Positions 39,870 to 48,716 of a DNA stretch of 64,000 bases are shown in pieces. Position 1 is the first letter of the stretch; each line of letters opens with the position of its first letter. The notes below the pieces were generated by a model. It was not told the origin of the DNA. It did no database searches and saw only the letters and a program-made list of their open reading frames with translations. Source of the stretch: Hymenobacter pini (GTDB lineage: Bacteria; Bacteroidota; Bacteroidia; Cytophagales; Hymenobacteraceae); contig NZ_JAIZZH010000005.1 of the NCBI RefSeq assembly GCF_020421205.1, forward strand, positions 186,001-250,000, given 5' to 3'. The position numbers and the translations under genes are program-made.

Positions 39870-40406
39870 TCAGTGATAAGAAGCGACGGCGCGGCTTGCC
39901 TGCGCAACTCGTGCCGTTACCAGCAACTGGCCTACATGGCGCGTCGTGTGCTCGGCGGCGTGCACCAGCAAGCCCATTACCGTGCTGGGCAACGCCTGCC
40001 GCCCCACCGGCCGAAACTCCGGTAACGTGGCCTCCGAGGTAGTCCGCAGTGTGCTCAGCATGGCATCTACGGCAGCCGAAAATTGCTGGAGCAACCCGGT
40101 TACGGTATCCGGCGGCGTAGGTCCATCTTTCTCCTGCGCCAGAAACGCAAATTGCACCGGGCTAAGGGGCTCCTGCCGGGCATAGGTTTGCATCCGGTCG
40201 AGTACGCCTGCCAAGTGGCGCAGGTGAAACCCTACGGAGGCTACCCCAGCCGGCCGCGCTGCTAGCAGCTCATCAGGAAAATGGGCCAGTGCGGCGTGTA
40301 GCTCCTCGCGGGCCTGCAACAGGGCGTGGGCTACAGGTTGCAACAGCGGCGGTACGCCGGGCACGGGGCCACGTAACCATACTTCGGGTTGAGAAACGGG
40401 AGCCAT
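39870..40406 (-). CDS. DinB family four-helix-bundle protein
   Basis: A 178-residue protein of the DinB/DUF664-like superfamily, metal-binding four-helix bundles often acting as thiol-dependent transferases. The start is ATG 40406 (MAPVSQPEVWLRG). Two histidine-rich helices are visible: SVGFHLRHLAGVLDRM near residue 68 and LVHAAEHTTRHVGQLL near residue 150. These would supply the metal ligands of the family. The substrate is unknown. It is divergent from the aminotransferase gene. Confidence 0.85.
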   Translation of the reverse strand: MAPVSQPEVWLRGPVPGVPPLLQPVAHALLQAREELHAALAHFPDELLAARPAGVASVGFHLRHLAGVLDRMQTYARQEPLSPVQFAFLAQEKDGPTPPDTVTGLLQQFSAAVDAMLSTLRTTSEATLPEFRPVGRQALPSTVMGLLVHAAEHTTRHVGQLLVTARVAQASRAVASYH

Positions 40407-40499
40407 ATCAGCAGCAACCCCTAGCGAGGCCAAAAGTTCTGCGCCCGTTGCCGCAGGCTATTTTCTAAGAGAGGCATTAGGTTTCCGTAATGGTCGGCC

Positions 40500-40507
40500 T
40501 ATCTTTA
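40500..40507 (+). promoter_or_regulatory. Near-consensus -7 box TATCTTTA next to the aminotransferase start
   Basis: TATCTTTA differs from TAnnTTTG only at the last base. Five bases separate it from the ATG at 40513, so the transcript would be leaderless or nearly so. Confidence 0.45.
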
Positions 40508-40512
40508 AGCCC

Positions 40513-41709
40513 ATGCTGCAACTTTCCCAGCGTGGAGCGGCCCTACCGCCTTCCCCCTACCGCAAACTCACTCCCTTCGCCGAAGCTGCCCGCCGCCGCG
40601 GCCTCACGGTGCATCCACTCAATATTGGTCAGCCGGATATTGAAACGCCACCGGCCATGCTGGCGGCTGTGCAGCGTGCCAGCATTCAGGTGCTGGAGTA
40701 TAGCCCTACGGCTGGCTATCCGAGCTACCGGGCCAAATTGGCCGAATATTATCAGCGCCTGGGCCTGCCCATTGATGCGGATGATATTATTGTAACCACG
40801 GGCGGCAGCGAGGCCATTTCGTTTGCGCTGCTGGGCTGCCTTAACCCCGGCGACGAATTCATTGTGCCCGAACCGTTCTACGGGCCCTACTCGGCGTTTG
40901 CCATTGCTACCGGCACCCACGTAGTGTCCGTCACCTCGCACCTGGAGGATGGCTTTGCCTTACCGCCCATTCACGAGTTTGAGCAGAAGATTACCCCTCG
41001 GACTAAGGCCATTCTTATTTGCAGCCCCAACAACCCCACCGGCTACGTGTACAGCCGGCAGGAAATGGAGCAACTGAAGGAGCTATGCGTGCGCCACAGC
41101 TTGTATTTACTGTCGGATGAGGCCTACCGGGAGTTTTGCTACGACACCGAGTACACTAGTGCTCTACACCTCACTGGTGCCGATGATAACATTGTGCTGC
41201 TGGATACCATTTCCAAGCGCTACAGTTCCTGTGGGGCGCGAATCGGGGCAATTGTCACGAAAAACCATGCCCTGCGCGACGTATTCTTCAAGCTGGCCCA
41301 ACTGCGGGTAAGTCCGCCCGGCCTGGGCCAACTGCTGGCGGAGGCCGCCGCCGACTTGCCGGAAACTTACTTCGACCACACCAAAGCCGAGTACCAAGCC
41401 CGCCGCGACTTAATGCTGCAACGACTACGGGCCATGCCCGGCGTGCGGGTGCCCACACCCAGCGGGGCCTTTTACGTTATCTGCCACCTACCCGTGGATG
41501 ATGCCGACCGGTTTGCCCATTGGCTCTTGGAGGAGTTCAGCCACGAAGGCCAGACGCTCATGGTTTCGCCGGCCTCTGGGTTTTATAGCACACCCGGCTT
41601 GGGCCGCCAGCAGGTGCGTATGGCCTACGTAGTCAACCAGCACGTTATCAACCAGGCTATGGACTGCCTAGCAGCCGCTCTGCAGCAGTACCCGGGCCGG
41701 CAGGAGTAA
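40513..41709 (+). CDS. PLP-dependent aminotransferase, class I
   Basis: A fold-type I transaminase of 398 residues. PLNIGQPDIETPPAM near residue 35 starts the fold. SPTAGYPSYRAKLAEYY and TTGGSEAISFALLGCLNPGDE bind the cofactor side. CSPNNPTGYVYSRQEM carries the Asn of NPTG, LLSDEAYREFCY the Asp-Tyr pair, and DTISKRYSSCGARIG holds the PLP Lys. This ordering is that of aspartate aminotransferase-like enzymes (subgroup I-gamma). The exact substrate cannot be told. The start lies directly behind a promoter-like box, so the mRNA may be leaderless. Confidence 0.94.
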   Translation: MLQLSQRGAALPPSPYRKLTPFAEAARRRGLTVHPLNIGQPDIETPPAMLAAVQRASIQVLEYSPTAGYPSYRAKLAEYYQRLGLPIDADDIIVTTGGSEAISFALLGCLNPGDEFIVPEPFYGPYSAFAIATGTHVVSVTSHLEDGFALPPIHEFEQKITPRTKAILICSPNNPTGYVYSRQEMEQLKELCVRHSLYLLSDEAYREFCYDTEYTSALHLTGADDNIVLLDTISKRYSSCGARIGAIVTKNHALRDVFFKLAQLRVSPPGLGQLLAEAAADLPETYFDHTKAEYQARRDLMLQRLRAMPGVRVPTPSGAFYVICHLPVDDADRFAHWLLEEFSHEGQTLMVSPASGFYSTPGLGRQQVRMAYVVNQHVINQAMDCLAAALQQYPGRQE

Positions 41710-41842
41710 TTGCCTTCTTACCCAGAGCGGGGCAAGGAAGTCGGGGGTATTGTTGAAACGGTATACGTAGATTCCTCGTCCCGCTTCGGACTACCGGGCG
41801 TAAAGGTGTATCTTCTGGGCTGATTCTTGCCTTCATTCCCGC

Positions 41843-42346
41843 ATGATACGCCTGCTTCCGCTTTTACTTCTCCTGCCCGCTCTTGGCCTTGTGCCCAAAC
41901 GGCCGGCACCCAACACGCCCTTTCCTTCCGCTTCGGTGCGGCAGCTCACGTTGCGCATCAACGGCCAGCCTGTAGCCGCTGATACCAGTAGCTCCCGCTT
42001 CTTTCTGAGCCAGGACCACGCCTTGCGCCTCAACGTAGTGCGCCAGGACGACCCCGACGGCGAAGGGCTTACCATCATCATCGACCGGTTCCCGATTCAG
42101 ACGGGCAGCTACACCTTTCAGGAGATTCTGAGCGGCCGCAACCGGGACGCGTCGTACCGCTACGGCGCGGTGGTGGCCTACTCCAAATCCTGCGGCCAGA
42201 ACACGGGCAGCGTGGTGATTACCGGCGTGAATGCCGAGAAGCACTGGCTGCGCGGCACCTACCGCTGCCAGGTATGCGAGGCCGGCCGCGGCGCCCGCCG
42301 CTTCACGCTGGAGGGGGAGTTTGAGTACCCTGTGGAGAAGGAGTGA
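41843..42346 (+). CDS. Exported hypothetical protein, 167 aa
   Basis: MIRLLPLLLLLPALGLVP is a signal peptide or N-terminal anchor. The mature part is probably a compact beta-rich domain: VRQLTLRINGQPVAADTSSS, LTIIIDRFPIQTGSYTFQEI, and a last region HWLRGTYRCQVCEAGRGARRFTLEGEF. There are three cysteines (SKSCGQ and YRCQVC). The alternation of strands suggests a lipocalin- or DUF6252-like fold found in Bacteroidota, but I cannot confirm this. Start ATG 41843 is the only good one. It is followed 58 bases later by another small gene. Confidence 0.75.
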   Translation: MIRLLPLLLLLPALGLVPKRPAPNTPFPSASVRQLTLRINGQPVAADTSSSRFFLSQDHALRLNVVRQDDPDGEGLTIIIDRFPIQTGSYTFQEILSGRNRDASYRYGAVVAYSKSCGQNTGSVVITGVNAEKHWLRGTYRCQVCEAGRGARRFTLEGEFEYPVEKE

Positions 42347-42404
42347 GAAAACGAAATATTGCACCACGCTAGCCGTTAGTCCTTTATAGCCTATTCTATC
42401 AACT

Positions 42405-43049
42405 ATGCTTTATCAGATTCCCGGTTTTCCAGTATTGGTAACGCTAGCCCTCGACTTCGGAGTTCTTGCACTGCTCATGCAGCTGTGGCGGCACCCGCGT
42501 AGCGGCCCGGCCAGATGGTCGGCGGCAATTGGGGTAGTGCTGGTATTTCTGCCATTATGCGGCCTCAAACTGCTGTTTGGTACCCCAGGCTCCTTGGCTT
42601 CTACCCCCGGCCAGTTTACCATCCGCAACCCGGAACACCGGCACGATAGGGTATACTACCTGACGCAGGACCAGACCGGTGCCTGGCACGTGAGATGGGC
42701 CGAGTATATGTGGGGCTCCGCTAAAACGGCGGTAATCGAAGTGGAAGGTACTTCGGCAGTGCAGGCCGCCGTTTGGGAGGCTGGCCAGTGGCACTATACT
42801 CCCATTCACTTTCAGGAGCTGAACACCAGCCCCGACCTGATGTTACCTCACAGCTTTACGCAGGTTGACGCTACCGGCCGCATTGCTGCAGCCGTGGCCG
42901 CCTACCGCCCTACTGAATACGCTAACTTGGCCTCTGCCCTGCTCACCCTTAGCTGCGTAGGCCTGCTGGGCGCAGTTATTACCCGGCAATTCGTGCAGCG
43001 CCAAGCCAGCCGTAACCAGCAACCAACAAGATCTGTCGCATTAAGCTGA
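42405..43049 (+). CDS. Membrane protein, 214 aa, unknown
   Basis: Two hydrophobic segments at the N-terminus (PVLVTLALDFGVLALLMQLW, WSAAIGVVLVFLPLCGLKLLF) are followed by an extracytoplasmic domain of about 100 residues (GQFTIRNPEHRHDRVYYLT, WHVRWAEYMWGSAKTAVIEV). One more hydrophobic segment (LLTLSCVGLLGAVIT) lies near the C-terminus before a basic tail. I do not recognise the family. It follows the exported 167-aa protein on the same strand and may be in a two-gene unit with it. Confidence 0.75.
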   Translation: MLYQIPGFPVLVTLALDFGVLALLMQLWRHPRSGPARWSAAIGVVLVFLPLCGLKLLFGTPGSLASTPGQFTIRNPEHRHDRVYYLTQDQTGAWHVRWAEYMWGSAKTAVIEVEGTSAVQAAVWEAGQWHYTPIHFQELNTSPDLMLPHSFTQVDATGRIAAAVAAYRPTEYANLASALLTLSCVGLLGAVITRQFVQRQASRNQQPTRSVALS

Positions 43050-43176
43050 TCGGGTTGGCAGAGCTACTGAGGGATTTTTAAGCACGGTAAGAGCCCAATG
43101 TTGTGTGGGTTTTAGCTATGTAGCAGGCATAATCCGTAGCGGTTGAGTAGCTTTCTGCTCTCTGTTCCGTTTCTGT

Positions 43177-44724
43177 ATGCGCCTCCCCTCTTTTTCCCGC
43201 CTGCTGGCGGCTGCCGGTTTGCTGCTCAGCGCCGTACCGGCCTCTCTTGCCCAAACCTCCACCCTACCCAACCGCTTCGTCACCGACAGCCTCGACAGCT
43301 ACATCCGGCGCGGTATGCAGCGTTGGCAGGTACCGGGGCTGGCTATTGTGGTGGTGAAGGACGGGAAAGTGGTGGTGCAGAAAGGCTACGGTGTGCGCGA
43401 GGTGGGCAAACCGGCCCCGGTAGATGCCAACACGCTCTTCATGATTGCCTCCAACACCAAGCTGTTCACGGGTACGGCCCTAGCGAAGCTGGATGGGGAG
43501 AAGAAAATCAACCTCGATGAGAAAGTAACCCGCTACCTGCCCGATTACCGGCTCTACGATTCGCTGGCCTCGCAGCTGGTTACGGTGCGCGACCTGATGA
43601 GCCACCATTTCGGCTTCAAAACCTTTCAGGGAGACTTCACCTTTTTCAAATCCAACCTGGAGCGGAAGGAGATTGTGCGACGTATGCGGCTGATGAAGCC
43701 CGGCGGCCAGTTCCGGCGCGACTATGGTTACAGCAACTCCGGTTTTGTGGCGGCCGGCGAGGTAATTCCGGCGGCTACTGGCGGCACTACCTGGGAAACG
43801 TACGTGCAGCAAAACCTGCTGCAGCCGTTGGGCATGACCAACACGTTTGTATCGTCGGCGGGCTTTGCGCAGCGGCCCAACAACGCCCACGCCTATTCCA
43901 ACACCTTCGGGCCGCTGGCGGAAGTGCCGTTTGATAACTGGGACAACATGGCCCCGGCTGCCAGCATGGTTTCCAACGTGACGGACCTGGCCAAATGGCT
44001 CCAATTTCAGCTGGATAGTGGCCGCTACCAGGGCAACCAGGTGGTACCCTGGGCCGCCCTGCGCAAAACCCGCGACGCCAACACCGTTATTACCAGCCGC
44101 AAATCCCCGGTTTATCCCACGCACTTCATTACTTACGGCCTGGGCGTGGAAGCTGCCGATTACAACGGCAAGCAGGTATTCTGGCACACCGGCGGCGCCT
44201 CGGGCCAGGTGAGCAACGTGTGCTTTGTGCCGGAGGCCGGCCTGGGCATTGCCGTACTCACCAACAACGACAACCAGAGCTTTTTTGAACTGCTGCGTTA
44301 CCAGCTGCTCGACAGCTACCTGGGTACGCCCTACGTGGACCGGAGCGCCCAGGGCCTGAAGCGCAAGCAGCAAGCCGAAGCCACCAAAATCGATCCTACT
44401 AAGGAACTGGCGGCTCGGGTGAGCAAAAAGAACAAGCTACCCTTGCCACTGAAAGCGTACGTGGGCGAGTATGAAAACCCGCTGTTTGGCCGCATCAACA
44501 TCCGCCAGAAGGGCAAGCAGCTGCTCATCACTATGCCCAACCACCCCGACCTCACCGCCACCCTCGACTACATGGACGGGCAGGAATTTCGCGCCACCTA
44601 CTCCGACCTCGTATTCGGGGTGATGCCCGCCAAGTTTGTAGTAGATGGCAGCACCGTAAAAACCGTGGAGCTGCGCGTGAACGACTACGTGGAATACGAC
44701 CCGTACGTGTTCAACAAGCTATAG
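43177..44724 (+). CDS. Serine hydrolase, beta-lactamase/class C-like
   Basis: An exported penicillin-binding-protein-like hydrolase of 515 residues. MRLPSFSRLLAAAGLLLSAVPASLAQ is the signal. S92 and K95 form SNTK (SxxK). YGYSNSGF near residue 185 supplies the Tyr-x-Asn, and WHTGGASGQ near residue 338 is the HTG motif. A C-terminal domain of about 110 residues (LPLPLKAYVGEYENPLFGRI) is of the DUF3471 kind. Such proteins cleave D-amino-acid peptides or esters; a true beta-lactamase activity cannot be inferred. A half-copy of a dispersed repeat and a strong terminator follow. Confidence 0.93.
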   Translation: MRLPSFSRLLAAAGLLLSAVPASLAQTSTLPNRFVTDSLDSYIRRGMQRWQVPGLAIVVVKDGKVVVQKGYGVREVGKPAPVDANTLFMIASNTKLFTGTALAKLDGEKKINLDEKVTRYLPDYRLYDSLASQLVTVRDLMSHHFGFKTFQGDFTFFKSNLERKEIVRRMRLMKPGGQFRRDYGYSNSGFVAAGEVIPAATGGTTWETYVQQNLLQPLGMTNTFVSSAGFAQRPNNAHAYSNTFGPLAEVPFDNWDNMAPAASMVSNVTDLAKWLQFQLDSGRYQGNQVVPWAALRKTRDANTVITSRKSPVYPTHFITYGLGVEAADYNGKQVFWHTGGASGQVSNVCFVPEAGLGIAVLTNNDNQSFFELLRYQLLDSYLGTPYVDRSAQGLKRKQQAEATKIDPTKELAARVSKKNKLPLPLKAYVGEYENPLFGRINIRQKGKQLLITMPNHPDLTATLDYMDGQEFRATYSDLVFGVMPAKFVVDGSTVKTVELRVNDYVEYDPYVFNKL

Positions 44725-44730
44725 CCAGTA

Positions 44731-44760
44731 CGTCATTGCGAGCCAGAGGCGAAGCAATCC
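44731..44760 (+). repeat. Single repeat arm CGTCATTGCGAG-type
   Basis: CGTCATTGCGAGCCAGAGGC and its continuation GAAGCAATCC form a 30-base motif with the start shared by the arm at 36833 (CGTCATTCCGAG). It begins six bases after the hydrolase stop. No inverted partner is present in the next 150 bases, so it looks like a solo arm. Confidence 0.6.
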
Positions 44761-44793
44761 TTCCCTCACTGAGCGCAATATGTTGACCTACGC

Positions 44794-44832
44794 AAAAGCC
44801 CCTGATGCCATACTTAGGCATCAGGGGCTTTT
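44794..44832 (+). terminator. Terminator after the serine hydrolase
   Basis: AAAAGCCCCTGATGCC and GGCATCAGGGGCTTTT form a perfect 16-bp stem with a 7-base loop, ending in a T-run on both strands. Confidence 0.92.
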
Positions 44833-44920
44833 CGTTTCTTGAGGATTTGAGAAACACAGACTGCCTGTGCTTCTGGCCTCACTATGGCGTGGTGATTTCC
44901 CTCGCCTTTATTTTATCACC

Positions 44921-45961
44921 TTACAGCGTAGCTAGGTCCAGCACGAAGCGGTACTTCACGTCAGACTTCAGCATCCGCTCGTAGGCCTCGTTGATGTAGT
45001 CCATTCGGATTACTTCCACGTCGCTCATTACGTTGTGCTCGGCGCAGAAGTCCAGCATTTCCTGGGTTTCCTGAATGCCGCCAATAAGCGAGCCGGCAAT
45101 GCGGCGGCGCTTGGCAATGAGGTTGAAGGCATGCAGCTGCGGCGCTTCCGGCGGCACACCCAGCAGCACCATCGTGCCATCGAGGCGCAGGGTGCCGATA
45201 TAGGGAGTCAGGTCCATCGGGGCCGACACGGTGTTGATGATCAGGTCGAAGTAGTTGCGGATGCCTTTCATGGCCTCAGCGTCTTTGGTTACCACAAACT
45301 TGTGGGCTCCCAGGGCACGGGCGTCGGCCTCTTTGTTAGGTGAGGTGCTGAGCACGGTTACCTCGCAGCCCATGGCGGCGGCAAACTTCACGGCCATGTG
45401 GCCCAGTCCGCCCAGGCCCATTACCGCTACCCGGTCGCCTTCCTTGGCGTTCCACTGCCGCAGCGGCGACCAAGTGGTGATGCCGGCGCACAGCAGCGGG
45501 GCTACGCGGGCCAAGTCCAGCTTTTCGGATACGCGCAGCACGAATTTCTCCGTTACCACGATGCTGTTGGAGTAACCGCCGTAGGTAGGCTGGCCGTCTT
45601 TGCCGATGGCATTGTACGTGCCGGTGAAGCCATTGTCGCAATACTGCTCCAGGCCCTCGGCGCATTCAGCGCAGTGTTGGCAGGAGTCCACCATGCAGCC
45701 TACGCCGGCCAAATCACCGGCCTTAAAGCCTTTCACGTGGGCCCCTACTTCCGTTACACGGCCCACAATTTCGTGGCCGGGCACCATCGGAAAAATGGAG
45801 CCGCCCCACTCGTCGCGCACCTGGTGCACATCGGAGTGACACACGCCACAGAACAGAATTTCAATGCGCACATCGTGCGGGCCTACTTCGCGGCGCTCAA
45901 AGGAGAAAGGAACGAGGGGAGCATGCGCCGCCGGGGCGGCATAGCCTTTGGCTGCTGACAT
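44921..45961 (-). CDS. NAD(P)-dependent zinc alcohol dehydrogenase (YahK-like)
   Basis: A medium-chain dehydrogenase that reduces aldehydes. The start is ATG 45961 (MSAAKGYAAPAAHAP), giving 346 residues. CGVCHSDVHQVRDEWG holds the catalytic zinc Cys, GHEIVGRV the His and Glu, and GVGCMVDSCQHCAECAEGLEQYC the four structural-zinc Cys in the cinnamyl alcohol dehydrogenase-like spacing. VMGLGGLGHMAVKFA is the nucleotide site. The gene lies on the minus strand and converges on the serine hydrolase through the terminator at 44794-44832. NADPH preference is typical of this group. Confidence 0.95.
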   Translation of the reverse strand: MSAAKGYAAPAAHAPLVPFSFERREVGPHDVRIEILFCGVCHSDVHQVRDEWGGSIFPMVPGHEIVGRVTEVGAHVKGFKAGDLAGVGCMVDSCQHCAECAEGLEQYCDNGFTGTYNAIGKDGQPTYGGYSNSIVVTEKFVLRVSEKLDLARVAPLLCAGITTWSPLRQWNAKEGDRVAVMGLGGLGHMAVKFAAAMGCEVTVLSTSPNKEADARALGAHKFVVTKDAEAMKGIRNYFDLIINTVSAPMDLTPYIGTLRLDGTMVLLGVPPEAPQLHAFNLIAKRRRIAGSLIGGIQETQEMLDFCAEHNVMSDVEVIRMDYINEAYERMLKSDVKYRFVLDLATL

Positions 45962-46130
45962 AAAAGTTGGTTGTAGAGAGAAGTGAAATCGTAGAACAGA
46001 ACTCCCTAAACTCACTGCCTACCCGGAATGTTTTGCGCTGCAGCTATAGGACCAGCTTTCAGACGAGTAAATCTGCGCGCCACCGCTTACCTTACCGGCT
46101 CAACCCGATTTCTCCCCTCCTCATCTGTAC

Positions 46131-46787
46131 ATGGCAACTCCGAACTATTCCGCTTCCGCCCCGGTAACGGCCGGCCCCAAACGTAACTCCCTGGGCCTGC
46201 GCATCTGGCACTGGTCCAGCAGCGGGCTGATTCTCTTTCAACTCCTGACTATCCTGTTCCTGTTTGTAGTGCTGAAAGTGCGTGAACTGGCCCCGGAGTT
46301 CAGCAAAGTGCTGGCCGAAAAAGGCGTGACCATGGCCCCCGACCAATTGCGAGGCCTCACGCGCATTGTGGCGCACCGCATCTGGGACTGGCACATTTGG
46401 GTGGGCCTAGCTATTTCCATCATGCTGGCCTACCGGGTGCTAGTGAGCTTCCGGCAACGGGGCGGGCAGCGCACGGCTGCCAAGATTGCCCACTTAAAGG
46501 CCCAGGCAGCCCAAGGCGACGCCGCTGCTAAAAAGGGCGTTCTGATCCGCTATTCGTACCGGGTTTTCTATGTGGTGCTGGCCGTAATGGTGCTCACGGG
46601 GCTGGTACTGGTGTTCGAAGATTACTTCCGCTCAATTGAGCACCTATGCAAGGAAATCCACGAGGTATCCATGTACGCCGTTATTGCCTTCGTGGTAGCG
46701 CACATTTTTGGCGTATTCCGCGCCGAGGTAACCGATGCGCCCGGCATTGTGTCGGGTATGATTAACGGCGGCGAGCAGGTGGAATAG
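46131..46787 (+). CDS. Cytochrome b561-like membrane protein
   Basis: A 218-residue protein with four predicted membrane helices. Helix 1 starts with RIWHWSSSGLILFQLL, helix 2 has DWHIWVGLAISIMLAYR, helix 3 has VFYVVLAVMVLTGLVLV and helix 4 has MYAVIAFVVAHIFGV. The histidines in RIWHW, WDWH, KEIHEVS and VAHIFG are in positions expected to bind two b-type hemes. This is the layout of the Ni/Fe-hydrogenase/cytochrome b561 group that passes electrons across the membrane. Partners are not seen nearby. The next frame begins three bases after its stop. Confidence 0.88.
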   Translation: MATPNYSASAPVTAGPKRNSLGLRIWHWSSSGLILFQLLTILFLFVVLKVRELAPEFSKVLAEKGVTMAPDQLRGLTRIVAHRIWDWHIWVGLAISIMLAYRVLVSFRQRGGQRTAAKIAHLKAQAAQGDAAAKKGVLIRYSYRVFYVVLAVMVLTGLVLVFEDYFRSIEHLCKEIHEVSMYAVIAFVVAHIFGVFRAEVTDAPGIVSGMINGGEQVE

Positions 46788-46789
46788 CA

Positions 46790-47308
46790 ATGGCATTTAG
46801 CGGCTTGGGTCGGAGGCGGGTGCTTCTGTGCAGCATGCTAGTAGTATGCGTTGCCCTGCTTTCCGCTTTTACCCCGCTCACGTTTACGTCCTTATTTCTC
46901 AGAAACGCTTGCTGGCTTCTGGCACTGATAGTACTGTGCATACTGCCATCTGTAGCATGCAGCGGTTCATACTACAGATGGCGCAGAACAGCTCAATTCA
47001 CGCTGTTTGGCATATTGGGCATACTCCTAGCACCTATTGCTACTTCACCCAACTTCCCACTGCATGCTATTAGCGGATTATGCAGTCATTGGGAAACAGT
47101 TTCGATAACTCACCGTTTGCGCCAGAACCCCTCAATACACATTGCTAATCAGATGTTTGATGTGGGCAGCCTGGGATATCGAAAACGTACTGTATGTATC
47201 CATTCGGTAACGCCATTGTTCTATTGGTATGAACAGACTCCCTCACAGCTTAGCCCAGATAAGTGGGAGCCCGTGAACGAAGAGTATAACCCATTTGGGT
47301 GGAAATGA
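46790..47308 (+). CDS. Hypothetical membrane protein, 172 aa
   Basis: Two or three hydrophobic segments (VLLCSMLVVCVALLSAFTPL; WLLALIVLCILPSVACS; TLFGILGILLAPIATSP) and an extracytoplasmic C-terminal domain with GLCSHWETVSITHRL and TVCIHSVTPLFYWYEQTP. It starts two bases after the cytochrome stop, so translational coupling is plausible. Its codon use is much more AT-rich than the neighbours', particularly after 46900, suggesting recent arrival or weak selection. I do not recognise the family. Confidence 0.7.
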   Translation: MAFSGLGRRRVLLCSMLVVCVALLSAFTPLTFTSLFLRNACWLLALIVLCILPSVACSGSYYRWRRTAQFTLFGILGILLAPIATSPNFPLHAISGLCSHWETVSITHRLRQNPSIHIANQMFDVGSLGYRKRTVCIHSVTPLFYWYEQTPSQLSPDKWEPVNEEYNPFGWK

Positions 47309-47312
47309 GAAT

Positions 47313-48047
47313 CTACTGATTAGGTTGGTTCTCTTCCAGCTGCTCCTGCGCTTTTTCGTGCGAGGATACGGCTTGTACCGGTGGTGCCTGCTGCGCTGCC
47401 GGGCTCGTCCAGCCTTTCCGCAGCATTTCCTGCACCTGCTCCCGTAGCCGCTTCAACGACTGGTGCGCAAACCGCTTTTGTAGCATCCGCCCAAACAGCC
47501 GAAACCCAAGCCAGTAAATGGGGTTCCGGATACGGCCCGTTTGGGAGTAGGCGTGGATGTGAAACCATACCCGGCCAGTAGTCAGGTGTTTGTGCACGGA
47601 GAAATCAATCTGCCCCCGCTCAAAATGGCCTTCCAGAGTACGGTAATTATAGCCCCACACCTGCTCCTGACTACCATCGGGCAATGTGCGAGTTTCGTCG
47701 GTTACACCTCCTATCCGGACCCCGAACCAAAAGGTAAACAGCAGAAACTGACCCCGCAATACCATCACGCGCTGGTCCAGGGGTTTGTCGGGCAGGAAAA
47801 TGCCGGTTATCAAGTCAGGTGGTGGAAAGGTGTAGTTGCGCAGCACCTCCCGGGCCGCCGCCCAAGCCCCGTGCGGATCAGCCGGACCGGGAGCTTCGGC
47901 CGGCAATTCGGTTTCGTAGTCATCCACGCGCCAGCCAGTAGCCGGCGTGTACTCGGCCGCTTTACTGGGGTCGAAGTTGTAGCCAGCGTGGGCGTAGGCT
48001 TCAAGCCGGGCTTTCTGCAACTCGTACAGGGGTGGGCGGTCAGGCAT
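47313..48047 (-). CDS. DUF1990-like protein, 244 aa
   Basis: A soluble protein without signal. The N-terminal half has GWRVDDYETELPAEAPG and WAAAREVLRNYTFPPPDLITG. The centre has YNYRTLEGHFERGQIDFSVH followed by RVWFHIHAYSQTGR. This order (a YxFPPP segment, TLExHxxxG, then a strand with FxIHAYSxxGR) fits the DUF1990 family, whose function is unknown. The C-terminus is a Gln-rich tail. It overlaps the end of the upstream gene by eight bases (ATGCCTGA), so the two are coupled. Start ATG 48047 is fixed by this overlap. Confidence 0.78.
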   Translation of the reverse strand: MPDRPPLYELQKARLEAYAHAGYNFDPSKAAEYTPATGWRVDDYETELPAEAPGPADPHGAWAAAREVLRNYTFPPPDLITGIFLPDKPLDQRVMVLRGQFLLFTFWFGVRIGGVTDETRTLPDGSQEQVWGYNYRTLEGHFERGQIDFSVHKHLTTGRVWFHIHAYSQTGRIRNPIYWLGFRLFGRMLQKRFAHQSLKRLREQVQEMLRKGWTSPAAQQAPPVQAVSSHEKAQEQLEENQPNQ

Positions 48048-48609
48048 CTTGGGTTATTTCAGTGTGCGAATCCGTTTGCTTGATGGTTTCGACCTGCACG
48101 GGTACCAGCGGCAGCCCCCCACTCCGTTCAGCTACTCGTTGGCAAAACTCTTCCCAGGTTTTCTGCTGCACCCGGCGGCCAAACCCCAGCGTGTCATACG
48201 TAAAGCTCACCAGCCCGTCGCGGGAGCGGGCCCGGGAGTGAATCTCAAACCGGAACGTATCGGGCAGATTTGGGTGCCGAGTCAGGCCAAACCAGATACG
48301 GCCGGCTTCCGGGTGGCTTTCCAGCGTGGCCAGCTCAAAGCCCTCGTCCGTCACCCGCATCACCCTCACGTCACCGTTCCAGGGCCCCAGAATCCGAATC
48401 CCGAACTCGTCACCTTCCGTCAGACAATGGTGCCGGCCCTTGGTTTTGTAGAAATCAGCCAACACTTCCGGGGCGTAGTCGGGCAAATGGCACTGGATGT
48501 GCGTCAATAGCTCATCCAACGATAAATGAGGCCGTTGTATATCCACCCAGTACCGCCGCTCAAACAGCGGCCCGCTGCCCGTGTGGGCGGGTTGCTCAGG
48601 TTTGTCCAT
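48040..48609 (-). CDS. DUF1990-like companion protein, 189 aa
   Basis: A soluble protein of 189 residues. GDEFGIRILGPWNGDVRVM and LATLESHPEAGRIWFGLT are followed by FRFEIHSRARSRDGLVSFTYD and a WEEFCQRVAE helix. The strand FxIHSRARSRDG corresponds to the FHIHAYSQTGR strand of the downstream protein, so the two look like distant paralogues or two halves of one fold. It overlaps the next gene by eight bases and is probably the first of a two-gene operon. Confidence 0.75.
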   Translation of the reverse strand: MDKPEQPAHTGSGPLFERRYWVDIQRPHLSLDELLTHIQCHLPDYAPEVLADFYKTKGRHHCLTEGDEFGIRILGPWNGDVRVMRVTDEGFELATLESHPEAGRIWFGLTRHPNLPDTFRFEIHSRARSRDGLVSFTYDTLGFGRRVQQKTWEEFCQRVAERSGGLPLVPVQVETIKQTDSHTEITQDA

Positions 48610-48716
48610 GGCTGAATACGTAGTATAACTAAGGGATAACGTACCCGCAGGCCGGAGGTTCTACAACATCCCGGCGCCATGGGCAGTACATCCGCCTATA
48701 TCCTACCCATACTCCC

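Noticed and set aside
44725..44920. A second inverted arm for the repeat at 44731-44760
   Set aside because: No complementary partner is present in the gap; only the terminator hairpin was found.
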